From Nemertoderma westbladi (taxonomy: Eukaryota > Xenacoelomorpha > Nemertodermatida > Nemertodermatidae), in assembly GCA_032718475.1 (NCBI GenBank), contig JAUCBJ010006844.1:1-64000 (forward strand): 64,000 nt of DNA, written 5' to 3'. Below, in pieces: positions 1 to 10,177 of this stretch. Numbering within the stretch: the stretch's first letter is position 1; the number at the start of each line of letters is the position of its first letter. The notes under the pieces are model-generated. The model saw only the letters and a list, made by a program, of their open reading frames with translations. It was not told the origin of the DNA and searched no databases. A program made the position numbers and the translations under genes.

Positions 1-149
1 CAACACCATTACTATGTATATAACAATAATTGATGCAACTACAATATTAGAGTACTGTATATTTAATTAACATACGACGCCACTACAGTATGTGACGCTC
101 GCTGCAGCAAAAGGTGCTATTTCCAATTATAGTATAGACTGATGTAATT

Positions 150-602
150 TCAAGCATGGTGAGCATCTTTATACGCGAAATAATGATAGGTAACATCGGC
201 GGATTGGAAATCACTTCCCGAAAATTTCGCGCTAATGATTTTTTTATGTTCGCTGCTAAAAAAATAAGGAATATAGTAGCAACAGCGTCGTACTACGTTT
301 CTATAAAAAATATTCTCCAATATTGTAAATAAATCTCCCGGATCATTACTTTTCGCAGAAATATAAGTTATATTGCGAAGCTCTTTCCAATAATAGGGTT
401 GGTATCTTGTCAACTTTATATTAAACTTAGATATGGGTGCGCGACAAATAGGACAAATTTTAGAACAATAATTATTCATTTCGGAATATTGTACAATACA
501 TTGTACGCAAGTTGCATGTTTATTTTCACATTTATAATAATCTCGATGTTGTTGCAACAACTTAGAATAGCAAACTGGACATTTTTCATTTAAAATATCC
601 AT
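150..602 (-). CDS. Small RING-finger protein, 150 aa
   Basis: Single-exon ORF starting at an ATG (602) with a C3HC4-type RING at residues about 8-53: CPVC, then a Cys, a His and two Cys in ENKHATCVQC, then CPIC. RING domains usually act as E3 ubiquitin ligases by recruiting an E2 enzyme; activity here is inferred only. The remaining ~95 residues are unrecognised and rich in aromatic residues. The flanks are very AT-rich, and a second intronless ORF on the same strand (771-1217) lies 168 bp upstream. Small RING proteins occur in large DNA viruses and Maverick-like elements as well as in hosts, so the origin is unclear. The RING call is sound; whether the gene is expressed is unknown. Confidence 0.55.
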   Translation of the reverse strand: MDILNEKCPVCYSKLLQQHRDYYKCENKHATCVQCIVQYSEMNNYCSKICPICRAPISKFNIKLTRYQPYYWKELRNITYISAKSNDPGDLFTILENIFYRNVVRRCCYYIPYFFSSEHKKIISAKFSGSDFQSADVTYHYFAYKDAHHA

Positions 603-770
603 TTTCCAAATTTTAAAGTAAATTGAAAATAATTACCACAATACACAACAACAACAACAACAAACAAAACTGTTATACTGTATATACAAATACTACTACA
701 ATTTTCGATTATTTAAAAACAACAAAATTTTATATATAATCATAAAATATTTATAATATAGAGGGAAAAG

Positions 771-1217
771 TCAAGAATCAATGATATTATCAACATATTC
801 AACATTATCCGCTGATTCTTCAGGTTCGACAAAGGATTCTTTTGAAATCATTACAATAAAGAAAGACATAATTTCGTAGGGGCTATGCCGATTTAGCCGT
901 ATTTCAAACTTTTCACCAGCTTCGTTGTATTGTGTAATAACAATAAATCCCTCTATCATGGATAATAGTAAAATGTTGCTTAATTTTCCTCCCCCATGCT
1001 CAGCTTTCAGGTTGTAATCTAAAAGATGAATACTATTATCAGAAGCATCAATATCAATTGAGCTTAAAACTTTCCTGGCTTTTTCAGAAAATTCAATTTT
1101 ATATTTATCATCTCCCTGACGGTAAATTGTATAATCAATAACAATATAGGCTTGACCATCTTCTGCAAAAAATGAATGCCTTACCATTGGCATAACCATA
1201 TTGGAATCAGAAGACAT
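771..1217 (-). CDS. Unrecognised acidic 148-aa protein
   Basis: Intronless ORF with an ATG at 1217, on the same strand as the RING ORF downstream. The sequence is acidic and mixed alpha/beta in appearance, with a hydrophobic stretch near residues 80-95 (LSNILLLSMIEGFIVITQY) and an acidic C-terminus. No signal peptide or metal-binding motif is visible. I do not recognise the family. A TATATATAAG-like stretch lies just upstream on the minus strand (about 1310-1325), where a promoter could sit. Coding status rests on an open frame of this length in AT-rich DNA and on the neighbouring RING gene. Confidence 0.4.
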   Translation of the reverse strand: MSSDSNMVMPMVRHSFFAEDGQAYIVIDYTIYRQGDDKYKIEFSEKARKVLSSIDIDASDNSIHLLDYNLKAEHGGGKLSNILLLSMIEGFIVITQYNEAGEKFEIRLNRHSPYEIMSFFIVMISKESFVEPEESADNVEYVDNIIDS

Positions 1218-1379
1218 TATTTAATTTATTTTATTGTAAATCAAACAAACAAAGTAAAAACTTTTAAACTAAAACCATTACAAATGATTAATTGCGATTA
1301 AAGCAAGAGATTATATATAAGATATTTTCAAAAATAATACAGGTCTTCAACTGAAAAGATGCGCGTAGTTGGTGGTCAC

Positions 1380-1540
1380 GTCGTCACCATATACAGTATA
1401 CAGTGGTGGTGGTAACGTGGCAGTGGTGGTAACGTGGTGAAAAGGTGAATAACCGTAGGGTTAGGCAAACATCGCTGTTGATTGGTTGGTTGGTGGGTGG
1501 TTGGGTGGGTAACAGCTGTGGATTGAGTAGTGATGGGATG
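1380..1540. repeat. GT/GGT-rich low-complexity stretch
   Basis: Repeated GTGGTGGTAACGTGG and GGTTGGTTGGTGGG words form a degenerate minisatellite. The minus-strand ORF drawn through it is low-complexity and not credible as a gene. Confidence 0.6.
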
Positions 1541-1597
1541 GGGGCTAGCCATGCATCGTGAGGTTAGGCTATGTGAAGATGAATATGCAATGGTTGG

Positions 1598-1762
1598 TGA
1601 AAAATAGCGATTTGAAAAATAGTAGAAGTTACCTGTAGACACTCGAACACCTGTAAAATAAAGGTTGGTAAATATGAAAATACTGGTTGCTGAAAAATAG
1701 CGATTTGAAAAATAGTAGAAGTTACCTGTAGACACTCGAACACGTGTAAAATAAAGGTTGGT
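1598..1762. repeat. Two tandem copies, ~72-bp repeat at 93-bp period
   Basis: The block 1598-1669 recurs at 1691-1762 with about one mismatch (CACCTG versus CACGTG), separated by 21 bp. It lies just before the 5' boundary of BEL element #1. Confidence 0.75.
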
Positions 1763-1998
1763 GATTGGACGGAGTACTAGCGATGGGTGACTAATAACGC
1801 CTCTAGCGGAATATGCGGGAACTTGAGAAGTTACCATGGTTACGGATGAAATGCTGACATCTGATTGGTTGAAATAATAACGACCACTGTGAAAGGTTGA
1901 AATGGTGGCTTCTTATTGGATGGAGTACCAGAAATGGACGGTAATGATGGACTACGGGTGACCTCGATGTGAGGTACATGTATCCTATACTACTGAGG

Positions 1999-2549
1999 TG
2001 TACACAACACGGACATGTCCGTAAGGATTGCCCAAACACGGACACCTGTCCTTCATGTGGACGCAATCATGACGCATTGCTCCACACTGATAGTCACACA
2101 CCGACGACACCAGGGAACACCCAGAAGCAGCAGCGAAATGCAACACTGCATACAAGACACGAGAATCGAAAATAACACCAACTTTTGTGATCCATATACG
2201 GGATTGTTTCCCAGAACAATCCGGGTCGTCGGATGAAGAATCCGAAGACGACGACGCATATTTCAACAATGGGGTTGAACAACCATCGATTGCGCTTCTG
2301 ACGCCTGATCAACTGAAAGGATTCAGCGTAATTCCTGTCAAGATTACGGGCACCAAAGGGAGCAAACGCATTTATGCAATTTTGGACTCAGCCTCATCTC
2401 ACAGCTACGTGGATGAGAAGGTAGCTGACGTGGTGACGGACCTTCAACAAGGTAAGAACGTCAGATATACCATAAGTAGTATGCATGGACAACGTGCAAT
2501 ACCAGTGACAAGAGTTAAATTGAACTTAGACACCCTTCTTCCAAAATAG
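1999..2549 (+). pseudogene. BEL #1 gag zinc knuckle and A17-type protease remnant
   Basis: The first frame carries a CCHC knuckle (CTQHGHVRKDC) and a CxxCxxxH motif (CPSCGRNHDALLH). The frame then shifts, and from 2187 the peptidase A17-like region follows, with its catalytic Asp in ILDSASSHSYVDE. A TAG at 2547 separates it from the next segment, which continues in the same frame. In BEL/Pao elements this protease matures the gag-pol polyprotein in virus-like particles; this copy is not functional. Confidence 0.8.
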
Positions 2550-2573
2550 CAACATAGCGAAGAGGAGAGGTCT

Positions 2574-4422
2574 TTGCTACCTTTTAAGGATTTAACCTTT
2601 GCGGCAACGAAGGACTTTAGTAACCTACTAGGTCCAGTGCCAGAACAATCCTTGGAGGACCGTAAGTATTTTAGACACCTTGGTGTACCAGAATTTCCTG
2701 TTAATTACAGATCAGTAGCAATGCTGATCGGGACAGACCAATTCAACTTACATCAAGTGTGGGAAACCAGACCATCGGTAGTCGTAGCAGGAAACGCTTA
2801 CGCCTGTAGAACTCCGATAGGTTGGTATACTCGAGCGCCTGTGCGCACTCTGGATATAAGTGACGAGGAAGACGATATACAAAGTACATGTAGTTTATTA
2901 ACTACAACTTCGACTCATTCCTTTTCACACGACGTAGACCATACTACACTACATTCGACAAATCATGACACGACATGTGTAGCTAGTATGATAAGTCACA
3001 AGGAGCAGCTAATCCACCAGGTGAGTTTAGAACTTGAGGAGAAGACGAGTCAGCCAGAGATTACATCGACGACAGATGATAACGCCGGAAGGCTTGCGAG
3101 TCTACCTACACCAATAACCTCAACAATGCCCGTCGATATCGATGACGACGCGTTAAGAAATCATCAAGTGGAACAAGCTGCATTGGACAAAGAATTAACG
3201 GAGAAGACTATCAGGTGGTTAGAACAAGATACAGCTGAACCTGGTAGCTACGAACCATGTATGTCGGAACAAGAGAAACAATCTTTGAAGATCATGGAAG
3301 ATACTATCCGCCAGACGAAAGACGGACATTATGAGGTAGGGATGTTATGGCGTAACCAATGTCCTAAACTTATAAATAACTATCCACTAGCCTTAAAACG
3401 TTTAAACTCAATATGCCAACGTTTATTAAAGGACGAGAAAGCCCATTTACAGTACAATACTCAAATGGAGACGTATTTGACAAAGGGGTACGCTATCAGA
3501 ATGACAAACCCAGAGATTGTGACTGACCAGACTTACTATTTACCACATCACTACGTGAGACACCCCGACAAACCTGACAAAGTATGTGTAGTTAATGACT
3601 GCGCGGCTCTGTTCGAGGGAATGTCTCTCAATAGTGAGCTGATGGATGGACCAAACATGAATAATTATCTCATGGGGGTGATTATGCGCTTCCGTCAACG
3701 CCAAGTAGCATTTACTTGCGACGTCGAAGCTATGTTTCACCAAGTGCGAGCATTAGAGCGAGACAGAGACAGACTGAGGTTCCTCTGATACCCGGATGGA
3801 GACTTAAGTCAACCACCGGCGACTTACCAAATGCAAGTTCGCGTATTCGGTGCCAGGAGATAGCCCAAATTGTACTATGTACACACTAAAACAGACCGCT
3901 AGGGACCAGAAACATAAATATGACCCAGAGGTAATCCAAATTGTAGAACGAGACTTTTATGTCGATGATGGATTACAAAGTTGTGACACAGTAGAACGTG
4001 CTATAACAGTAGCACATCAATTACGGGACTGTTTAGCGGGTGGAGGTTTTAACCTCACCAAGTTTGCTTCAAACAGCACCGAATTGGTAAATTCATTCGA
4101 AACGACTGAGCGTGGAGGTGGTGACATAGACCTAGAATTTGAACCACTACCGACGACCAAGGTGTTGGGACTATTTTGGGACCCGAACACAGACAACTTT
4201 CGTGTGAAAGTAAGACTGGACGCTCAAGGAGATTCTCTGACAAAGAGGTCTTGCTTGTCAAAACTGAGTCGATTGTTCGATCCATTAGGTTTTATCAGCC
4301 CAATAATACTGCAAGCAAGAATATACATGCGCAGTATCTGGAAAGATGGACTGACATGGGACGAACCGATCTCATCCGAACAAGTGGACTTATGGAAAAC
4401 TTGGGAGGCACAATTATCTTAA
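2574..4422 (+). pseudogene. BEL #1 reverse transcriptase remnant
   Basis: Open frames 2574-3788 and 3850-4422 together cover the RT. Visible motifs are TYYLPHHYVRHP, VNDCAALFEGMSLNSEL, AFTCDVEAMFHQVR and the active-site FYVDDGL (YVDD). A TGA replaces a Trp codon at 3786, and a single extra base near 3858 moves the frame. A linker at about 2860-3190 contains a short hairpin repeat (3087-3106). The segment ends at a TAA (4420-4422), after which the same frame resumes. Confidence 0.85.
3087..3106 (+). repeat. Short hairpin repeat, GGCTTGCGAG family (copy 1)
   Basis: GGAAGGCTTGCGAGTCTACC is a near-palindrome, in frame in the protease-RT linker of element #1, where it encodes GRLASL. Related copies are at 5137, 31779, 31869 and 32908. 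Confidence 0.65.
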
Positions 4423-5136
4423 TCAATCAATCATCAACTCAATTATCTTTATTATTCCATACTCTGGGTGTATTTTCCATTACAGACGACATTTCCTGAC
4501 GACTTAGAATTACATTGTTTTTCCGACGCCAGTGACAATGGCTTTGGAGTGACAGCGTATCTGCGTAGACAAGTAGGCACAGATGAGTTTGACGTATCGC
4601 TCATTACTTCTAAGGCTAAGACCATGCCTAATAAGTATATGACGACACCACGCGCTGAGCTACAAGCAGCAACCTTGTCAACTACAATTGTAAACCTTAT
4701 ACAGACTGAACTACAATCAAGTTTACAGATCTTTTATTGGACTGACGCGACGTTAGTTTTGTTTTATATAAACAATGACAAACTTGAATTTAAGACATTT
4801 GTAGCTAACCATCGTGCGGAAATTCTAGACCATTCAATAAAGGAAGATTGGCGACATTGTCCAGGGCCACAAAATCCAGCTGATATTGCGTCGCGAGGAA
4901 TGATGCCAGAGGAATTCTGTAAACCGGAAAACAATAAATTTTGGCAACACGGACCACAATTCTTACAAAGATCATCACAACATTGGCCGCCACTATACGA
5001 TAATAAGTCTAACACTATCCCTAAAGACGCTGAAATTAAAAAACCAAAGAAAGGGAAGACAAAAAAAAAGATGACGGCAAAACTAAAGAAGAAACCGAAG
5101 GCGAAAATGAAAAATATAACTTACATAGTTAAAAAC

Positions 5137-5156
5137 GGAAGACTTGCGAGCCTTTC
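5137..5156 (+). repeat. Short hairpin repeat, GGCTTGCGAG family (copy 2)
   Basis: GGAAGACTTGCGAGCCTTTC is in frame in the RNase H-integrase linker of element #1 and again encodes GRLASL. It is the same family as the copy at 3087. Confidence 0.6.
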
Positions 5157-5169
5157 TTCACCAGACATA

Positions 5170-5330
5170 TCGCTAGACGGTCAACCAGACATGTTACTAG
5201 ACGGTCAACCAGACACGTTACTAGACGATCAACCAGACACGTTACCAGACGGTCAACCAGACGCGTTACTAGATGGTCAACCAGACATGTTACTAGACAA
5301 TCAACCAGACATTTTGCCAGATATGTCACT
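5170..5330 (+). repeat. 30-bp coding VNTR (DGQPD repeats)
   Basis: Tandem in-frame units encode xLLDGQPDM-type decapeptides in the linker after RNase H of element #1. The reading frame is preserved across all units. Confidence 0.8.
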
Positions 5331-5499
5331 AGATGTTTCGCCGGATTTTCCGCGAAACATTTTACCAGACATGTCACAAGATGTTCTACCAGACATTAGT
5401 AATGTATTGACACGTAGTAAAGCCGCAGTTTCCCTATTGGAGCGGCCTTCTGTTGACAAACTATGTAACAGCGTACAAAATTTGACACTCTTGAGTCAG

Positions 5500-5642
5500 G
5501 CTTTTTCTCAACCGCAATCTTGCATTTAAGAACATTCCTTCTCCACAATCAATATCCGGTGACTGGCCGGGATTCCGTGGTCTGTAAAGTTCCGCCTCCT
5601 GCATCTGCGTTTTCCCCCATGGTGTCGGGAATAACGGCAACA
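5500..5642 (+). repeat. Truncated 5' LTR of BEL #2
   Basis: Matches 18074-18216 except for a few bases in the TGCATCTG/AGCATCGG patch. It begins in the middle of the repeat and is fused to the pol linker of element #1. The 3' end is CA. A short direct repeat (AAAATTGAGAATAAAAC at 5643 and 5679) follows. No conventional TGG-starting primer-binding site is seen directly after it. Confidence 0.75.
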
Positions 5643-6157
5643 AAATTGAGAATAAAACGGTCAATTTTGACAGGGTGTCAAAATTGAGAATAAAACACGG
5701 CCAACTTCAACTGGTGGAAGTTGGGAATCCTACAATACTCTTCAAACTCTCTCCGTGCTTACCCAGCACCAACTACGGGAAACTCTGGTATTTGAGTTAA
5801 GACAAAGCCGTGGTTTAATCAATCGACAAACTCGATATAACAAACTCGTAGTCGGTAGATCACATATAAGAGAGTCGTTAACAGGGAATGGAAGTATCGA
5901 TCACACCCATTGACATAATTCAAGTTGAGCCAGGAATCTGGCATGTCGAGGTTGAAGTACAAGGAACGAACGTCGGATGATTTAGGATTACCATCCGAGT
6001 AATCCAAGCCGAGTACGAGAGCTACGAAGAACTATTCTACGACATCGCATATCTCACTATCAACGAGGCGCTAGAATGACAACGAACAACGTCTCCGAAA
6101 CCGACGAGATGGACACCCACAGACTCGGAAGCCGACGAGGTACCAAATGTCAAGAAC

Positions 6158-7790
6158 ATGACCCGTCGACTAGGCGCTCTCAAAGGCGGCATCACTCGAG
6201 CGTATCAACGTATAGAGAAACAACTCAAGAGAGTCGAAACTCCCCTCAATGAGATACAAACTCAGCTTCAGAATATCCGAAGTATCTTACAACGATATGA
6301 GAGGATGATACAGGCGTATCAAGAACTCGTTCCCTCCACCGATCAGGTAAACTACCCCAGGTTAGAAGAACATGTTGTACATCTAGATGAGTTCCGCAAA
6401 CAACACTGGAGAAGCCTAAGCCTTGTGAGAGGCTACGAAGAACAGTACTACAAGAGAGCGGAAAGAACAGATGCAGAATCAGTGCGAACCTCCAGCACCA
6501 GGACAGCAACACATCGAAAGAGAACGGGGTCCTCCAGGAACCAGCACTCCAGTGCTAGGAGCGCGGTGTCCGGTTCAGCACACAGCTCTCAAGGTCAGCC
6601 ACTCCGAGACCAGCTACGAGAACAGAAGGCATTAGCCCTCAAAGCTCGGATGGAAGATGAGTATGTTCAACTGCGCAAGATATATTAGCCGCCGAAACGC
6701 AAAAGCGAGAGGCCGAACAAGCGGCCGAACGGCAGGTCGAACAACGCAAACAGGAGGCTGAACAACATAGACGAGAGGCCGAACAACGTGAACAGGAAGC
6801 TGAACAACGTGGACGAGAGGCCAAACAAGAGATCGAACAATGTAAATGGGAAGCAGAAATACGTAAACAACACGCCGAGGCCCAAGCGATTCTCATCCAC
6901 AAAAAGAATGTGGATATTGCAAAACTCGCGGACTACGAAGCCATGCTTTTAGAACGAGATATTTAACTGTACGAGGACTGGGAAAGGGATATAGATCAGA
7001 ACTATGAACCAATACCGATACCAGAATTAGAGAAGTCATTAACGATACCGACGGTGAAACCTCCAAAACCCGAGTTCCCGCCTACCATACAGTCTACGTT
7101 ATCGGCACAAGCACCGGTATTCCATCCCCCACCGGTTACGCTGAAGAATGAGGAACCTTATATCCCAGCCACTCCAACGGTCCCGAGCGTCCCCAAGTAC
7201 GAGCCTGAAAAGGACTCGGAACGGATTGCCACTCCCCGATCCAACAACCCGTTTACATCCACACCACAAATCCGTAGCCGCTTCATCATTAAAACTCCAC
7301 CTATCATCGATCCATCGTGTATGGGAGAGAGTGCCGATAATTATAACCCTCCTAGTCATTCCGGTTCAGACAACGTTGGCATTATCCGGGCATTAGAAAA
7401 CCGACTGGCCATGCCCAAGATGGAGATCCGCACCTTCAAAGGAGATCTCCTTCGAAGGAGATCCCGTCGATTACCTCAGATTCAAGAAACGGTTTTTCGC
7501 GCAGATTGGATCAACGGACATAGCCGACGCACAAAAGTTAGTATATTTATCCCAATACCTGGGCGATAAACCACGCCGGTTTACTATGATGCATGGAAAA
7601 CTCTAGATAAAAGATACGGAAATATCGGGACTATAATTAATAAAACTCTCGAGAAACTGATACAGGACGCGGGATCCCTAGGGGACCCACAGAATATCCA
7701 AGAATTCTCAGATTCGATGAAAGATGCCTACTACACTCTAAAACCATTAAATAAGGAGGAACAAGTAAACAACATTCTAAACCTCTGACA
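6158..7790 (+). pseudogene. BEL #2 gag, 5' part, disrupted
   Basis: Frame 6158-6688 gives an N-terminal helical region; an ATG at 6076 in another frame may be the original start. A coiled coil of EAEQ-type repeats follows in a shifted frame (about 6690-6960), then an interrupting TAA (6964), a Pro-rich stretch (7054-7400) and the DUF1759-like gag core. The core starts near 7420, changes frame near 7440-7575 and then reads YYDAWKTLDKRYGN up to a TGA at 7789. BEL gag forms the virus-like particle. At least four lesions make this copy defective. Confidence 0.75.
7201..7217 (+). repeat. Short hairpin repeat, GAGCCT..AGGACTC family, gag copy
   Basis: GAGCCTGAAAAGGACTC pairs as GAGCCT with AGG(A)CTC. 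It lies in frame in the Pro-rich gag linker of element #2. Confidence 0.5.
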
Positions 7791-7791
7791 G

Positions 7792-8796
7792 ATCGCCCGG
7801 AAGTTCCCCGGATGGCTACAAAGTAAGTCGGCGTATAAATGCGTAGATCTCCGGCGCAGACACCCAGATCGAGATCCCAGGTTCCTCGAAATGTCGGCAT
7901 TCCTAGACGATATCTCCGAAGCCATGAATGACTCGATGTTTTCGAAACAGAGTCTCGCCAAGTTAGACGGAATAGAAAGCAACTCCAGGAGTAAGACGCC
8001 CACTCAGAAACCGAGATTCCGTCCCCCTCCGGTGAGTACGATGGCCATCACCATGGCCGAGGATTCCGATGATGAAGACTACGAGGAACTGACATCAGCC
8101 GAGGAATGGGCGTGTTACCTTGCGAATTGGGCACCCGAGAGGGAAGGCATCACAAACTCCCTTCTCTGTCTCTTCTGTGGAGAGAAACATAAAGTGGAAT
8201 TCTGCAGGAAGTTCCAGTTCGCCGAACTCGTCCCACGCTTCGAGGCGATAATGAAACACCGAGGATGCTTCCGGTGTCTTGGAACAGGTCACTCTGTTCG
8301 GGATTGCGACCAAAGATCGTGCTGTGCGGTCTGTAACGACCTACGTCATCACACGCTCCTCCACATCCCCGCGAACTTTGACTTCACCACCCTCCCCTTT
8401 CGGATTGAAGCCAAGCGAAGAGGAGAAACGAACCACGTTTCTAAAGGAACCCGGACAACCCAACGGAGAGAAACCAACCCGTTTAAAACCTCCACCGATG
8501 CATCACAAGTGACAAATATCTCAGCCACGATCAACCTTATAAATCGCCGTTACATGGTCTTCGCCAAAGTAATCCCAGTAAGAATTCAAGGGGTCGGTAA
8601 ATCCTTGACGACGCTCGCGTTCCTTGATAACGGGTCGGACGGAACCATCATCGACCGGGATTTCCTCGAGCAACTCGGCCTAGACTATGAACCTTGCAAA
8701 CGGCCCATACAAACTATCACCGACCACAGAGAGGTAGAATCCGGGGAGGTGCAGCTCCAGATGGAAGGAGTAATTGAAGGGCTACGAGACAGTTAA
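7792..8796 (+). pseudogene. BEL #2 gag zinc knuckles and protease
   Basis: Open frame after the TGA at 7789 (first ATG 7891, which is internal to gag). It carries CLFCGEKHKVEFC, CFRCLGTGHSVRDC and CAVCNDLRHHTLLH, a typical BEL/Pao knuckle set. An aspartic protease region with LAFLDNGSDGTIID follows at about residues 245-260, counted from 7891. The frame closes at 8796 and pol resumes in another frame at about 8775-8795, so a frameshift lies in the overlap. A BEL gag-pol is normally one frame, so this is probably a lesion. Confidence 0.8.
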
Positions 8797-10177
8797 GCTG
8801 ACCATCAAGAACGCCTTGGTACACACAGACCTCCGAGTGCGGTTCCGACAATCAGCCGAGTACGCCCCCCTCATACAGTTGGACCGAGACGATGTAGACC
8901 TAAGGTGCCCGCCGTTGGATGTAAACCGCATCACCCTACTGATCGGACTTGATACACCGGAATTACACATACCCACCGGAGACGTCGCCCGATCTATAAA
9001 GCAGGATGACGGCTTTTACGCTGAACGAACAATAATGGGATGGACACTCTGCGGCATCAAGGAAGAGACTACTGACACCTATACATACCTTCCTAAATGT
9101 CAGATTAAAGAGAATGCAACATCCGTGGGTTATTGTTCAGCTACAGACCTTGACGAGGATTTGTTTCTTGAGACCGAGAAAACCCAGCAAGAGATGACTA
9201 AATACTTTAATCTAGAGACCCAAGAGTTCGCTGAAAAGGACGAAAACCCGTCCGAGGAGGATCAATATTGTATGGACGTCCTTGACCAGGCCACGTTCAA
9301 AGACGGACACTGGTGTTCACCCATGTTATGGAAGGACCCAAATAAACCAATGGCGAATAACGCCAACATGGCCCTTAGGCGACTTAAGGGGATCCTATGC
9401 CGGCTGAATGACCAACCCGAGATAAAGGAGAAATATAATACTGTAATCAAAGGATATCTCGAAGATGGATTAGCAGAAATGGTACCCCGGAATGAACTGC
9501 AAGGGGGTAAAAGAACATATTATCTTCCAACCCACTATGTGGTAGAAGCCCGGAAGGGTGGTAAAATCCGAGTAGTCAATGATGCCGCCGCTATGTATCA
9601 AGGCGAATCCCTGAACAGCCAGCTTTACACGGGGCCCAACATATACAGTACACTCATTGGCGTGTTGATCAGGTTCAGGGAAAACCGGATAGCATTCACC
9701 TGCGACATCAAAGCCATGTTTCACCAGGTCCGTACGCTACCAAGAGACTCAGACTGTCTACGTATACTATGGACGGATAAAACATTAACTCAACAGGAGA
9801 TTAGTCAACTTACAATGAAGGATGTAGACGTAATGCGCATGATCGTCAGGATCTTCGGCGCTAAGGACTCGCCGGTAGCATGTAGTGACATGCTGAAGAA
9901 AACGGCAACTATGTGCGAAAACGAGTTCCCTCCAACCGTCATAGAAACCATCCGACGATGCTTCTACGTGGACGACGGATGCGCCGGCGCAGATAATGTC
10001 GACGAGGCATATCGGCTAGCAATGGGGATGGTAGAATGTTTAAAGAAAGGAGGTTTTCCGCTCGTGAAGTTCAGATCCCATGACAAAAAACTTATGGAAA
10101 AGTTTCCGGAGGACATCCGACTGGACAACAACAAAATGTACTCCGAGGATGCGGAACACCAGTGTACTCGGTATTGA
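8774..10177 (+). pseudogene. BEL #2 protease C-terminus and reverse transcriptase
   Basis: The frame opens without an ATG (TTG), as expected for an internal pol segment. It covers the end of the A17-like peptidase (LLIGLDTPELH), then RT with TYYLPTHYVVE, VNDAAAMYQGESLNSQL, AFTCDIKAMFHQVR and the catalytic FYVDDGC (YVDD). It ends at a stop at 10175-10177 caused by a frameshift near 10160, beyond which the same protein continues in the frame 10161-12671. RT copies the element RNA in cytoplasmic particles. Confidence 0.85.

Larger units (their letters stand above)
1999..5499 (+). mobile_element. BEL/Pao element #1, truncated and decayed
   Basis: The element begins abruptly inside the gag zinc knuckles and runs through protease, RT and RNase H to an interdomain linker, where it is cut by the LTR of element #2 at about 5500. 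No integrase, LTR or gag N-terminus remains. It is closest to element #3 in this window, as shown by the shared RT stretch NDCAA..GMSLNSELMDGPN. Lesions include a frameshift between about 2120 and 2187, a TAG at 2547, a TGA at 3786, a 1-bp insertion near 3858 and a TAA at 4420. It cannot encode a full polyprotein. Confidence 0.9.
4423..5529 (+). pseudogene. BEL #1 RNase H and linker remnant
   Basis: The frame resumes after the TAA with the pol connection (FPLQTTFPDDLELH) and an RNase H domain: CFSDASDNGFG, PRAELQAAT, YWTDATLVLFYI and the tail CPGPQNPADIASRG. A Lys-rich stretch and a DGQPD-type amino-acid repeat (about 5170-5330) follow. The last codons (about 5500-5529) are supplied by the LTR of element #2, so the C-terminus is chimeric and the integrase is lost. 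Confidence 0.85.
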
